A DNA stretch of 64,000 nt, from contig NZ_CP082787.1 of NCBI RefSeq assembly GCF_021462285.1, positions 3,162,001 to 3,226,000 of the forward strand, written 5' to 3'. The position numbers were made by a program, and so were the translations under genes. This DNA comes from Serratia entomophila. Lineage in GTDB: Bacteria; Pseudomonadota; Gammaproteobacteria; Enterobacterales; Enterobacteriaceae. Positions 34,553 to 42,840 of this stretch are shown piece by piece (the first letter of the stretch is position 1; each line of letters starts with the position of its first letter). The notes under the pieces are model-generated. The model did no database searches and was not told where the DNA came from. It saw only the letters and a list, made by a program, of their open reading frames with translations.

Positions 34553-34628
34553 GGGTTCCCTTAATTAATGAACAGGACGGTAACCGCATTCTCAGACTGG
34601 TGACCAAAAATGTCAATGGTCACAAATT

Positions 34629-35243
34629 TTAAGGCGCCATGCTGCGCAGTATCAATGCCGACAGAAGCGCCGCTGCCGCTGGCGCATTCTCCAGGTTATA
34701 TTGCAGTTGGACGGGGCTGATGTAGGGCAGCATGACCAGGAAGATCGCCTGTGCCGCTTCATCCAGCGGCGTTTTGCGCTCGAACTCTCCCGACTGCCTC
34801 CCCTCGAGAAGGATGTGCTGAATCAGCTCGCGCAGACTTTTTTCGTACACCGCCGCCGAAGGCCAGCAATCGCGGGCAGCGACGGCCGCGATGTCGTAAA
34901 GCTTGCGGTCATGAAAAAACAGGTCGCTGCCTGCTTCCGTCAACACTTTGAAAAGACGCCTTAATTTTTCAGATGCCGTCGGCGCATCTGCGAGCGCCGA
35001 ATCGACAATATCCATGATTGTGGCCAGCCGATTGGCACAAATCACCTCACCAATTGCCTGTTTGGAATCGAAGAATTTATAGATGTAGGCCTTGGAAAAA
35101 CCAATCGCCCTGGCCAAATCGGACACGGTGGTTTTCTCATACCCAAAGTGCCCGAAGTGCTCTGTGGCGGCTTCCACGATCTGATCGCGAACGCTGTGAT
35201 CCAATGGCCCACGCGGGGAAAGTGCATTCATATGTTTAGTCAT
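34629..35243 (-). CDS. TetR family regulator of the RND pump
   Basis: A 204-residue TetR protein: N-terminal helix-turn-helix VRDQIVEAATEHFGHFGYEKTTVSDLARAIGFSKAYIYKFFDSKQAIGEVIC (typical YxYKFFxSK), then a helical ligand domain. It is the promoter-proximal gene of tetR-adaptor-pump, 76 bases upstream of the adaptor, and its upstream region is shared with the divergent truncated channel gene, so it should bind in the 90-base gap 35244-35333. Confidence 0.88.
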   Translation of the reverse strand: MTKHMNALSPRGPLDHSVRDQIVEAATEHFGHFGYEKTTVSDLARAIGFSKAYIYKFFDSKQAIGEVICANRLATIMDIVDSALADAPTASEKLRRLFKVLTEAGSDLFFHDRKLYDIAAVAARDCWPSAAVYEKSLRELIQHILLEGRQSGEFERKTPLDEAAQAIFLVMLPYISPVQLQYNLENAPAAAALLSALILRSMAP

Positions 35244-35333
35244 TTTTCCAGCTTAGCTCGATGAGCACCGATTGACAACAAGTGACCATTTGGTAATACA
35301 GTCAAAACTCTGCTTCGACTCAAAGGCTCCCCC

Positions 35334-35474
35334 ATGTTTCCCCTCCGTACTCTTGCGCTGATAGTGAGCGGCATATTACTGGCGGGTTGCGCTGTCGGGC
35401 CGGATTATAATCGTTATGGCAACACCCATGAAACCGATCTCAATCAGCACGCCTGGCGTAAATCTTACCCATGA
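35334..35474 (+). pseudogene. Truncated outer-membrane efflux channel lipoprotein (NodT/OprM-like)
   Basis: The frame from ATG 35334 reads MFPLRTLALIVSGILLAGCA then VGPDYNRYGNT and stops after 46 codons. A lipobox (LLAGC) followed directly by xVGPDY is the signature N-terminus of NodT/OprM-type channels, which are about 470 residues long, so over 90 percent of the gene is missing. The break falls around GNTHETD. It is divergent from the tetR-adaptor-pump genes, so the pump must borrow another channel such as TolC if it works. Confidence 0.8.
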
Positions 35475-35591
35475 AGTATTCATTGAATGGGGGGATGATT
35501 CTGCCTGATTGTGGCCAAAACGGGGCGAGTTGCCGGCGACTCCGCAAATGGATAGGTTTAGCACCCTATGCCTGTTGGCAAAGAGGGATCC

Positions 35592-35645
35592 AGCCCGGGA
35601 ATCCTATTAAAAATAGCCCGCTCAAAGATATTTAAGCGGGCTTTT
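35592..35645 (+). repeat. Degenerate copy of the tRNA-Asn 3' flank with terminator hairpin
   Basis: TCCAG, TCC-TATTA and the hairpin AGCCCGCT (35615-35622) / AGCGGGCT (35635-35642) plus TTTT line up with the last bases of tRNA-Asn, the TATTAGAGA linker and its terminator at 11034-11091, at roughly three bases in four by eye. The acceptor end itself is eroded. It may be the far boundary of an insertion at tRNA-Asn, or a tRNA remnant; the hairpin can still act as a terminator. Confidence 0.55.
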
Positions 35646-35649
35646 AACG

Positions 35650-35937
35650 CTATCGAGGCGAGTTATAGCCGGCGCAAAAGAACTTTTCCGCCAGGCTGCT
35701 GGCGCCGCCGGAGAAAAACTCGCTCGTGGGATCGCGGCTGAGGCCATAAGCCCGGCACAGCCGCCCCGCTTCAAACGCCGCCCGATTCTCGTCACCGCTG
35801 CTTTGCGCCAGGTGATGCGCATAGCCCAGCACGAAGCCCCGTTTGTAGTCGGAACAGAACTTCGACAGTTCCGCCGCGGGCTTGAGGCTCTGCGCCTTCA
35901 GCCCCGCCATCAGCCCTTTGCCAAAGTGGTTGTGCAT
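35650..35937 (-). CDS. yghW: DUF2623 protein, YghW-like
   Basis: A 95-residue cytosolic protein from ATG 35937, with GGAGG upstream. It matches E. coli YghW as I recall it: MHNHFGKGLMAGLKA, FCSDYKRGFVLGYAH, FEAGRLCRAYGL and FCAGY near the end. The function is unknown. The upstream frame extension to 36009 lacks a ribosome-binding site. It is a single gene, convergent with the degenerate terminator element. Confidence 0.87.
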   Translation of the reverse strand: MHNHFGKGLMAGLKAQSLKPAAELSKFCSDYKRGFVLGYAHHLAQSSGDENRAAFEAGRLCRAYGLSRDPTSEFFSGGASSLAEKFFCAGYNSPR

Positions 35938-36036
35938 GGGAGCCTCCGTTTTGATTATCGCTATATAACAAATTATACAACGATAGATAAAACGAGAACA
36001 TACTCCCAAAGCTTTACCCGGCTACCTGCGCCCCAT

Positions 36037-36060
36037 AAAAAAGGCCCGCAAAGCGGGCCC
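36037..36060 (-). terminator. Rho-independent terminator after the nitroreductase gene
   Basis: On the minus strand GGCCCGC and GCGGGCC pair around a TTT loop, followed by TTTTTT. It starts 16 bases after the nitroreductase stop codon. Confidence 0.9.
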
Positions 36061-36076
36061 TGGCGACGCGGCGAGA

Positions 36077-36664
36077 TCACAGGCTGAAATTCAGCCCTTC
36101 GACCACGGTTTTCTCCAGCGTCAGGCGGCCGGAAGGTATCTCTTTGTCCTGCAGGAAATCCGGCAGGCGCGATTTATCGCCCGGTTTGCCGATCGCCACC
36201 ATGCCGTGCACCACATAGTTGTCCGGCAGCTTCAGCGCGGTCTTGATTTTATCGTGATGCACGCCGCCCATGCAGTGGGTCAGCCAGCCCTTAAGGTGCG
36301 CCTGCAGCGCCAGGTTGGCCCAGGCGGCGCCGGTATCGAACGAATGGCTTGGGTTGCCGACTTCCTGCTCGCCGTTCTGGCTGGTGGTTTTGGAGATAAT
36401 CACCACCAGCGCCGAAGCGTGCTGCGCCCAGCCGCGGTTGAACTCGATCAGGAAATCCAGATAGTCTTCCCAGCTGTCGGAACCGTGCTTGCTGTAGGCG
36501 AAACGCCATGGCTGGATGTTATAGGCCGAAGGCGACCAACGCGCCGCCTCAAAGAAGCTCAGCAGCGTTTCGTCGTCAATCGCGTCGTTGGCCAGCGCGC
36601 GCGGCGACCAGCGTTCGATAAACTGCGCATCAATCGGATAATCAGAAACTCGTGGTTGGCTCAT
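36077..36664 (-). CDS. Nitroreductase family protein
   Basis: About 195 residues from ATG 36664 (an ATG two codons upstream is also possible; AGAGAG lies six bases before 36664). FMN-binding family marks include RWSPRALANDAIDDETL at the front, FFEAARWSPSAYNIQPWRF (the SxxNxQPW-type flavin loop) and NLALQAHLKGWLTHCMGG. These dimeric flavoenzymes reduce nitro compounds or quinones with NAD(P)H. It is a single-gene unit ended by a strong terminator. Confidence 0.88.
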   Translation of the reverse strand: MSQPRVSDYPIDAQFIERWSPRALANDAIDDETLLSFFEAARWSPSAYNIQPWRFAYSKHGSDSWEDYLDFLIEFNRGWAQHASALVVIISKTTSQNGEQEVGNPSHSFDTGAAWANLALQAHLKGWLTHCMGGVHHDKIKTALKLPDNYVVHGMVAIGKPGDKSRLPDFLQDKEIPSGRLTLEKTVVEGLNFSL

Positions 36665-36751
36665 GGACATCTCTCTCACTGAGGTTGAATATGAAAGTTA
36701 TCTGATATTCCCACGTCTTACGCCAGAAAAACTTTTATTTCGTGCCCTCGC

Positions 36752-37633
36752 TCAATGCGGCAACTCCTGCTGCAGCCAGCTTAAAAACGCCCTCACCGGC
36801 GGATGCCGTTCGCGGCCCGGCGCGCACAGCACGCTGTAGGCGGCGCCCGGCACGCGGATCTCCGGGCGGTGCGCCACCAGCAGGCCATTGCCCACCAGGT
36901 CGGACACCATCACCGAACTGGCCAACACCAGCCCCTGGCCGGCCACCGCCGCCTGCAGCGCATAATGCTCTTCGTCATAGCTGCGCAGCGCCGTGCGCCG
37001 TTGCCACCAGTCAACGCCGGCGGCCTGGCACCAGTCGCGCCAGCCGGTCTCGTACAGGGCCGAATCGCCCCATTTCACGGTAATCAACGCCGGCGGTTGC
37101 AGAGCGGCGGCGGAGAGCCCCGGCGCCGCGTATACGCCAAAGGTTTCCTCCAGCCGCGCCGCCTGGTGCAGAGCGGGATAACGGGCGCGGCTGTAGCGCA
37201 CCGCTATGTCTACGCTGGCGTCCTGCTGCAGATCGATCACCTCGGCGCAGGCCTCCAGGCGTACCAGATAATGCGGATAAGCCTGATAAAAACGCCCCAG
37301 CCGCGGCACCAGCCACAGCGCGGCGAAAGAATGCGTGACGGAAACGCACAGCGAACCGGCGCTGGGTACCGGGCGCAGCGCATCCAACACGCCCGAGACG
37401 TCCAGCAGCGCGCCGTGAACGCCGGCAAACAACCGCTCGCCCTTCTCCGTCAGCCGCACGCCGCGCGGCAGCCGTTCGAACAGCACAAAGCCCAGCTGCT
37501 GTTCCAGCACTTTGATTTGGTGCGATATCGCCGTCGGCGTCACCGACAACTCCGCGGCCGCCAGCTTAAAGCTGCGCAACCGCGCGGCGGATTCAAAGGT
37601 GCGTAACGCGTTGACGGGCAGCGTGGCGAACAT
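36752..37633 (-). CDS. LysR family transcriptional regulator, GcvA-like
   Basis: A 293-residue protein of the GcvA/AmpR subgroup: LPVNALRTFESAARLRSFKLAAAELSVTPTAISHQIKVLEQQLGFVLFERLPRGVRLTEKGERL, then a periplasmic-binding-like effector domain with VDIAVRYSRARYPALHQAARL. It is divergent from the FMN reductase gene across a 117-base gap, the usual arrangement for LysR control of the neighbouring gene. Confidence 0.87.
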   Translation of the reverse strand: MFATLPVNALRTFESAARLRSFKLAAAELSVTPTAISHQIKVLEQQLGFVLFERLPRGVRLTEKGERLFAGVHGALLDVSGVLDALRPVPSAGSLCVSVTHSFAALWLVPRLGRFYQAYPHYLVRLEACAEVIDLQQDASVDIAVRYSRARYPALHQAARLEETFGVYAAPGLSAAALQPPALITVKWGDSALYETGWRDWCQAAGVDWWQRRTALRSYDEEHYALQAAVAGQGLVLASSVMVSDLVGNGLLVAHRPEIRVPGAAYSVLCAPGRERHPPVRAFLSWLQQELPH

Positions 37634-37750
37634 GGCGTTGGCTCCTGATAGGTGAATTCAACTCATCCTGGCAGAAAAGCCGTCATTTGTCGCCGGCCAA
37701 CTTCCACCGCTAGATTGGGCCATCGCTTTCCCCCAACGCTGGAGCATGAC

Positions 37751-38386
37751 ATGAACACACTTCATCACCCCAAACGCCTTGCCGTCATGGTGGGTAGCCC
37801 TCGCCGCGACGGCAACAGCGCCGCGCTGGCGCAGGCGATAATCGCAGGCGCAGCCGAAGCGGGCACCCTCGCCAGTCTGCACTTTCTCGACGACTATATC
37901 AGCGGTTTCCTGACCGATGAGCGGCAAACGCCGCCGCCGGGCGATCGCTACGCCGAACTGTTTCTGGAGCATTTTCTGCCGGCCGACGGCGCGATATTTT
38001 GCACGCCGGTTTACTGGTACGGCATGTCGGCACAGAGCAAAGCCTTTTTCGATCGCTCGTTCAGCTTTTATTCCAATGCCTACCCGCAGGCGGAACAGGT
38101 GCACCAGCGCATGCGCGGCAAGCGCATCGGGCTGGCGGTCGCTTCGGAAGAAACCTACCCCGGCGCGGCGCTGGGCATCGTGCATCAGATCCAGGAGTTC
38201 AGCCGCTATACCCATTCCGAGTTCGTCGGGCTGGTGCACGGCGCGGGCAATCAACGGGGTGAAATCGCCCACGACCCACGCAATCCGCTGTTAGCCGCTC
38301 GCGAACTGGGGCGAGAGATGTTTACCCGCCCTTATTCCGACTACCGGATGGACAGCCCGCGCAGCACGCAGGTGTGGCCGGGCTGA
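37751..38386 (+). CDS. NAD(P)H-dependent FMN reductase/flavodoxin-fold oxidoreductase
   Basis: About 211 residues from ATG 37751 with GGAG upstream. The phosphate-binding loop of the flavin is VMVGSPRRDGNSAALAQAI, and FCTPVYWYGMSAQSKAFFDRS is the usual second flavin contact. Family members reduce free FMN, or use bound FMN. It lies 20 bases beyond the convergent end of the SfnB-type gene and so may supply reduced flavin to the monooxygenases of the adjacent sulfur cluster, though it is on the opposite strand and has its own LysR. Confidence 0.82.
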   Translation: MNTLHHPKRLAVMVGSPRRDGNSAALAQAIIAGAAEAGTLASLHFLDDYISGFLTDERQTPPPGDRYAELFLEHFLPADGAIFCTPVYWYGMSAQSKAFFDRSFSFYSNAYPQAEQVHQRMRGKRIGLAVASEETYPGAALGIVHQIQEFSRYTHSEFVGLVHGAGNQRGEIAHDPRNPLLAARELGREMFTRPYSDYRMDSPRSTQVWPG

Positions 38387-38405
38387 GTTTAACGCCCTGT
38401 TCCTC

Positions 38406-39623
38406 TCAGCCGCCGCTGCCGATTTGCCAGATAAAGGTCGGCGTATGGCGGTTAATTTCCCAGTCGCCGATGTTGCGCGCCTTGTAGATCACCGGATTAT
38501 GCGAAGAAACCGTGCGGGCATTGCGCCAGTGGCGATCCAACGCCTTGCCGGCGCGGGTATCCGAAGCGCCCAGCGCATTGAACAATTCGCCGGCGGCGCG
38601 CTGCACCCATTCCCCGGCAATCACCTGCGCCCTGGCGGCGTCCAGCTCCGCCGCCACGTTAAGCGCCTGCAGCTGCGCTTCATCGCCGGATCTATGCGCC
38701 TCGTAAGCCTGCTGCAGCGAGGCGGCGGCTTTCAGCACCGTCGCCTCCACCGCATAGGACCAGGCGCTGATTTGCCCTACCACCTGCTGGATCTGCACGT
38801 CGTCCTTCACCCAACCGGCGTTGCCGTGGCTGTAAACCCTTTTGCGCTGCCGCACGCCCTCGCCGACGTCGCGCAGCACCGCGCGGCCGATCCCCGCCAG
38901 CGTCGCCAATAGCACGTGCTGGTAAAACGCGGTCTGGTAGCGGAAGCGTTCGGCAAAGTCATAGACGTGCGCCCGCTCGACCTGCGCATCAATAAAACGC
39001 GTGGTGCCGCTGCCGGTAGTGCGTTGGCCAAATCCGTCCCAGTCGTCGTCGCGCTCCACGCCCGGCTGGGCGACATTCACCAGGGCGATCACCGCGCCGC
39101 CGTTGTCGCTGCGCTCGGCATACACGTCGATCCAATCGGTAAACAGGCTGCCGGTGCTGTAAAACTTCTCGCCGTTGAGCAACCAGCCGTCGGCCTGCGG
39201 CGTTACCCGGGTGTTCACCTGCCCCAGCTTTACGTCGCCAATCTCGGTCCAGCCGCTGCCGACCAGCTGGCCGTCGAGAAAGCGTTCGAACCAGCGATCG
39301 CGCTCCGGGCCGTCCGGCGCATTCAGCCGATCTTCGACAAAGGCGAAATGCGCCCGCAGCGCCTGCGGCAGGTTGGAGTCCGCCTCCGCCAGTTCGGTGA
39401 GCAGTGCGAACAGCTGCGGCAGCGACGCGCCGTCGCCGCCCTTTTCACGCGGGATGCGCACCCTGCCGAAACCCGCCTCTTTCAGCCAACGGATCGGCTC
39501 GTGCGGCAGCGTGCGCGACAGCTCGCGCTCCACCGCCCCGGCGGCGATGTCGGCGAAGATCGGCCGAAAACGCGCGGCCAGCCGTGGGTAGTCTGCTCCG
39601 GTGGATAACAGATGTTGCGTCAT
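38406..39623 (-). CDS. SfnB-type flavin monooxygenase (acyl-CoA dehydrogenase fold) for sulfur acquisition
   Basis: A 405-residue protein of the acyl-CoA dehydrogenase fold in the DszC/SfnB branch: RIPREKGGDGASLPQLF, then GWTEIGDVKLGQVNTRVTPQADGWLLNGEKFYSTGS, which is the flavin/substrate core, and HNPVIYKARNIGDWEIN near the end. These enzymes use FMNH2 from a separate reductase to oxidise sulfur or nitrogen compounds, so no CoA ester is expected. It is last in the leftward sulfur cluster, 17 bases after the MFS gene. The exact substrate (sulfone, thiophene or other) is unknown. Confidence 0.82.
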   Translation of the reverse strand: MTQHLLSTGADYPRLAARFRPIFADIAAGAVERELSRTLPHEPIRWLKEAGFGRVRIPREKGGDGASLPQLFALLTELAEADSNLPQALRAHFAFVEDRLNAPDGPERDRWFERFLDGQLVGSGWTEIGDVKLGQVNTRVTPQADGWLLNGEKFYSTGSLFTDWIDVYAERSDNGGAVIALVNVAQPGVERDDDWDGFGQRTTGSGTTRFIDAQVERAHVYDFAERFRYQTAFYQHVLLATLAGIGRAVLRDVGEGVRQRKRVYSHGNAGWVKDDVQIQQVVGQISAWSYAVEATVLKAAASLQQAYEAHRSGDEAQLQALNVAAELDAARAQVIAGEWVQRAAGELFNALGASDTRAGKALDRHWRNARTVSSHNPVIYKARNIGDWEINRHTPTFIWQIGSGG

Positions 39624-39640
39624 GTCAGTGTCCTCTGTGG

Positions 39641-41074
39641 TTAAGCGCGGTCGCCCAGCTCGTCGATGTCGTGCGCCGTCGGTTCAAAGCGAACGGCCAG
39701 CAGGAAGGCGATGGGGATAGCCGCCGCCAGCGAAACAATCCAAAACATGTCGGTGCCGAAGTGCGCCTGCAGGATCGGCAGAATAAACAGCGCCAGCGCG
39801 CTGCCGATGCCGGACAGCGAGCGGCCGAAGCCGACGCCGGTGGCGCGGATCGCCGTCGGGTAAGACAGCGCCGGGTAGATCATCATCTGCGCGCCGGGGC
39901 CGAACCCTTCGGCGAACAGCCACAGGCCCAGCATCAGGATCGCCAGCCCGACGCCGAACGCCGCCTGCGGATGCCCGATCAACGCCAGGGCAATCAGCGC
40001 GATAAACTGCAGCGCAAAACCGGCGATCGCCACGTGGCGCGACGGATACTTCCACGCCAGGCGCATGCCGAGCAGGCCGCCGGTAAAGGCGAACAGCACG
40101 TTCAGCCCGAGCGAAGCGGAGATGGTTTCAAACACCCCGGCACCGAGAAACTGCGCCAGAATCGACGGCAGGAAGAAGGCGATGGCGGTGTATTCAAAGG
40201 AAATGCACAGGTTCATCACGCTGGAGACCAGGGTGCGCTCGCGGTACGGCTTACGGAACAGCACGCGGAAGCTGACCTTCGGCGGCGGCGCCGGTTTGGC
40301 GGCATTAGGTTCCGCCTCATGGGCGGCGATGCCGTATGACTCACGCAGGATGCGCGCCGCCTCTTTCAGATCGCCCTGGTTAGCGGCCCACAGCGGCGAC
40401 TCGTTCATAAACTTGCTGCGCACCATGATGATCAACAGCGCCGGCACGGCGCCGAAAATCAGCGAGGCGCGCCACAGCCAGTCGGCATGTTCGGCCGGCA
40501 GCAGAAAATAGAGCGCGAAGATGATCAGAAAACACACCGACGAAGCGGCGTACCACATCGGACACCAGGCGGCCAGGCGCGACGCCTTGTTGGCCTTGCC
40601 GGTGAATTTGGAGAACTCGGCCAGGTAGGCCATCGCCACCGGCAAATCGATGCCGACGCCGATACCCATCAGAAAGCGCGCGCCGATCAGCACCCAGACG
40701 TTGGGCGCCAGCCCGGCGGCGATGGCGGAAACCACAAAAAACAGCATATCGGCCATAAACACCTGATAGCGGCCGTATTTGTCGGTCAGCCAGCCGCCGA
40801 CCAGGTTGCCGAGAATGGTGCCGACCATAATCGAAGAGGTCACCACCCCGGTCAGCAGCGGGCTGAGGCTGAATTCACGCACCACGTCATCGATGCCGTA
40901 AGACAGCGTGGTCAGGTCATAGGCATCGAGAAAAACACCGCCCAGCGCCAACAGCACTATCATGCGCGCATGGGTATTTTTCTCGCTGCGTTGGTTAATC
41001 AAACGCGCCACATCGCTGGCCGAGCCGATGGGCGCAGATAACGGCGACGCAGTATCAATATTCAAGGTACTCAT
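39641..41074 (-). CDS. MFS transporter of the sugar/aromatic-acid type
   Basis: About 477 residues from ATG 41074, with GAGGAAG upstream. Twelve predicted helices; the loop 2-3 motif is GGWLTDKYGRYQ and the loop 4-5 region contains RFLMGIGVGIDLPVAMAYLAEF. A central cytoplasmic loop separates the halves. It probably imports the organosulfur compound processed by the SfnB-type enzyme encoded next to it. A stem-loop upstream (41204-41229) separates it from the ABC transporter genes. Confidence 0.86.
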   Translation of the reverse strand: MSTLNIDTASPLSAPIGSASDVARLINQRSEKNTHARMIVLLALGGVFLDAYDLTTLSYGIDDVVREFSLSPLLTGVVTSSIMVGTILGNLVGGWLTDKYGRYQVFMADMLFFVVSAIAAGLAPNVWVLIGARFLMGIGVGIDLPVAMAYLAEFSKFTGKANKASRLAAWCPMWYAASSVCFLIIFALYFLLPAEHADWLWRASLIFGAVPALLIIMVRSKFMNESPLWAANQGDLKEAARILRESYGIAAHEAEPNAAKPAPPPKVSFRVLFRKPYRERTLVSSVMNLCISFEYTAIAFFLPSILAQFLGAGVFETISASLGLNVLFAFTGGLLGMRLAWKYPSRHVAIAGFALQFIALIALALIGHPQAAFGVGLAILMLGLWLFAEGFGPGAQMMIYPALSYPTAIRATGVGFGRSLSGIGSALALFILPILQAHFGTDMFWIVSLAAAIPIAFLLAVRFEPTAHDIDELGDRA

Positions 41075-41203
41075 AGCTTCCTCGTTGTAATGGGCGGGTG
41101 ACACCTTGTTTATAGGGTGAAACAAACGCGCCGACAAACAACAAATTCATCTATAAATATGATTAATATCAATAAATTAAATTAAGTTACGGCGTAACTA
41201 AAA

Positions 41204-41229
41204 CGCCGGATTAACCTGCGTTAATCCGG
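41204..41229 (-). terminator. Stem-loop terminator or attenuator after the MetQ-like gene
   Basis: CCGGATTAAC (41206-41215) and GTTAATCCGG (41220-41229) form a perfect ten-base stem with a four-base loop. On the minus strand it is followed by CGTTTTAG, a short T tract. It may end or reduce transcription between the ABC genes and the MFS/SfnB pair. Confidence 0.6.
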
Positions 41230-41257
41230 TATTTATCACTGCCATTCCGGGCGGGGA

Positions 41258-42133
41258 TTACTCTGCCGATACCGGCACCAGCACGCCTTTCACCAGCGGA
41301 TCGTCGGTGCTTTTCAGCCACGCCTGCAGCCTGGGATCGGCGAACGCCTGCTGCAGCTTGCGAATATTTTCGTCCTGCAGATAAGGCGTGCCGATCACCA
41401 GCTGCGAGGCGAAGGTCTTCGGCGCCGGCGGGAACAGAATGCCCTTCTCGCGCGGCACCTTGCCGGCGTCGAACTGCGACACGTAGCCAATGGCCGCATC
41501 CACCGAGTTCAGGGCGCGCGGCATGGTCAGCAGATCCAGCTCTTTGAAGTTGAAATGGCGCTGGTTCTCGCGAATGTCTTTCAGCCTGGCGGTACGCGCC
41601 TCGATCGCCGGATCCAGCCCGATCAGCCCGATACGCTGCAGCAACCACAACGCCTGCCCCTGATTGGCGCCGTCGTTGGGCACCACGATCTCCGCACCGT
41701 CCGGCAACTCGGCGATCGACTTATAGCGGTCGGAATAGATGCCGAACGCCCACTGAAACACCGGCAGCGTCGGGGTCAGCTTAAAGCCGTTGGCGTCCAC
41801 CACCTGCTTTAGCCACCACTGGTGCTGGTAGACGGTGGCGGCGTACTGCCCCTGCGCCACCGCGCGATCGGCCTGTACCGGATCCTGCAGGCCAACCGCC
41901 TGCAGCCGGAGGCCGTAATCCGGCGCGATGTGCTCGCCGACGTACTCGATCACCCGCTGTTCTCCGGCCATCGCCGGCTCAAAATGCACCTGCAGCGTGC
42001 TGCCGAACTGCACCCCTTGCTGCTGGCGGGCGGTGAAGTGCCACACCGCGGCGGCGATAATCACCAGCGCTGCGATGCCCACCGGCCACGGCCAGCGTTT
42101 CTTTTTCGCTATCTCAAAGTCGTTATTAGGCAT
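41258..42133 (-). CDS. MetQ/NlpA-family substrate-binding protein with a membrane anchor
   Basis: 291 residues from ATG 42133. After a short basic leader comes one hydrophobic segment (WPVGIAALVIIAAAVWHF) with no lipobox cysteine, so unlike classical MetQ it is probably held by an uncleaved N-terminal helix. The body matches the NlpA family: PDYGLRLQAVGLQDPVQADRAVAQGQYAATVYQHQWWL, VVPNDGANQGQALWLLQRIGLI, LLTMPRALNSVDAAIGY and FASQLVIGTPY. The neighbours suggest an organosulfur ligand rather than methionine. The permease gene stops two bases upstream. Confidence 0.87.
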   Translation of the reverse strand: MPNNDFEIAKKKRWPWPVGIAALVIIAAAVWHFTARQQQGVQFGSTLQVHFEPAMAGEQRVIEYVGEHIAPDYGLRLQAVGLQDPVQADRAVAQGQYAATVYQHQWWLKQVVDANGFKLTPTLPVFQWAFGIYSDRYKSIAELPDGAEIVVPNDGANQGQALWLLQRIGLIGLDPAIEARTARLKDIRENQRHFNFKELDLLTMPRALNSVDAAIGYVSQFDAGKVPREKGILFPPAPKTFASQLVIGTPYLQDENIRKLQQAFADPRLQAWLKSTDDPLVKGVLVPVSAE

Positions 42134-42135
42134 GA

Positions 42136-42840
42136 TTAAAAGGTTTCCTGATGATGACGCAACGCGGCGACCAGGCGGTCGCCAATAAACTGAATCAGCT
42201 GAATGGTGGCGATCAGCACTACAATGGTGGCGATCATGATGTGATTGTCGAAACGCTGGTAGCCGTACACCACCGCCAGATAACCGATGCCGCCCGCGCC
42301 TATGGTGCCGGCGATGGCCGAATATTCGATCATCGAGATGACGTTCAGCGTGATGGCGGCGACGATCGCCGGCAGCGCCTCGCTGAGCTGCGCCCGGGTA
42401 ACTATCTGCCAGGTCGAACCGCCGGACACCAGCCCCACCGCCGTCACCTCCGGCGGCAGTTCGCGCAGCGCGTTCTCCACCAGCCGGCCGAAGAACGGAA
42501 TGCCGGCGACTATCATCGGGATCACCGCCGCCGGAATGCCGATGGTGGTGCCGGTCAACCAGAAGGTGAACGGAATAATCGCCGCCATCAGCACCAGAAA
42601 CGGCAGCGAGCGGCCCATGTTCACCAACCAGCTCAGCGTGCGATTCAGCGCCGGGCGCGGAAACAAGCCGCGCGACGAGGTGTTGAACAACACCACCCCG
42701 ACGGCGCCGCCGATCGCCACCACAAACAGCATTACGATGCCGACCATCAGCCAGGTTTCGCCGTAGGCCGGCAGCATCAGCCGATGGATCTCGCTCCAGG
42801 GGGTGTCCTGGCTCATCACGCTGTCGGACAGATTTTTCAT
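42136..42840 (-). CDS. MetI-like ABC transporter permease
   Basis: A 234-residue inner-membrane protein with five or six helices. It begins with a segment like ETWLMVGIVMLFVVAIGGAVGVVLF and has the MetI-type coupling region LVENALRELPPEVTAVGLVSGGSTWQIVTRAQLSEALPAI. Its four-base overlap with the ATPase gene and two-base gap to the binding-protein gene show one operon. Substrate inferred from context as a sulfur source. Confidence 0.88.
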   Translation of the reverse strand: MKNLSDSVMSQDTPWSEIHRLMLPAYGETWLMVGIVMLFVVAIGGAVGVVLFNTSSRGLFPRPALNRTLSWLVNMGRSLPFLVLMAAIIPFTFWLTGTTIGIPAAVIPMIVAGIPFFGRLVENALRELPPEVTAVGLVSGGSTWQIVTRAQLSEALPAIVAAITLNVISMIEYSAIAGTIGAGGIGYLAVVYGYQRFDNHIMIATIVVLIATIQLIQFIGDRLVAALRHHQETF

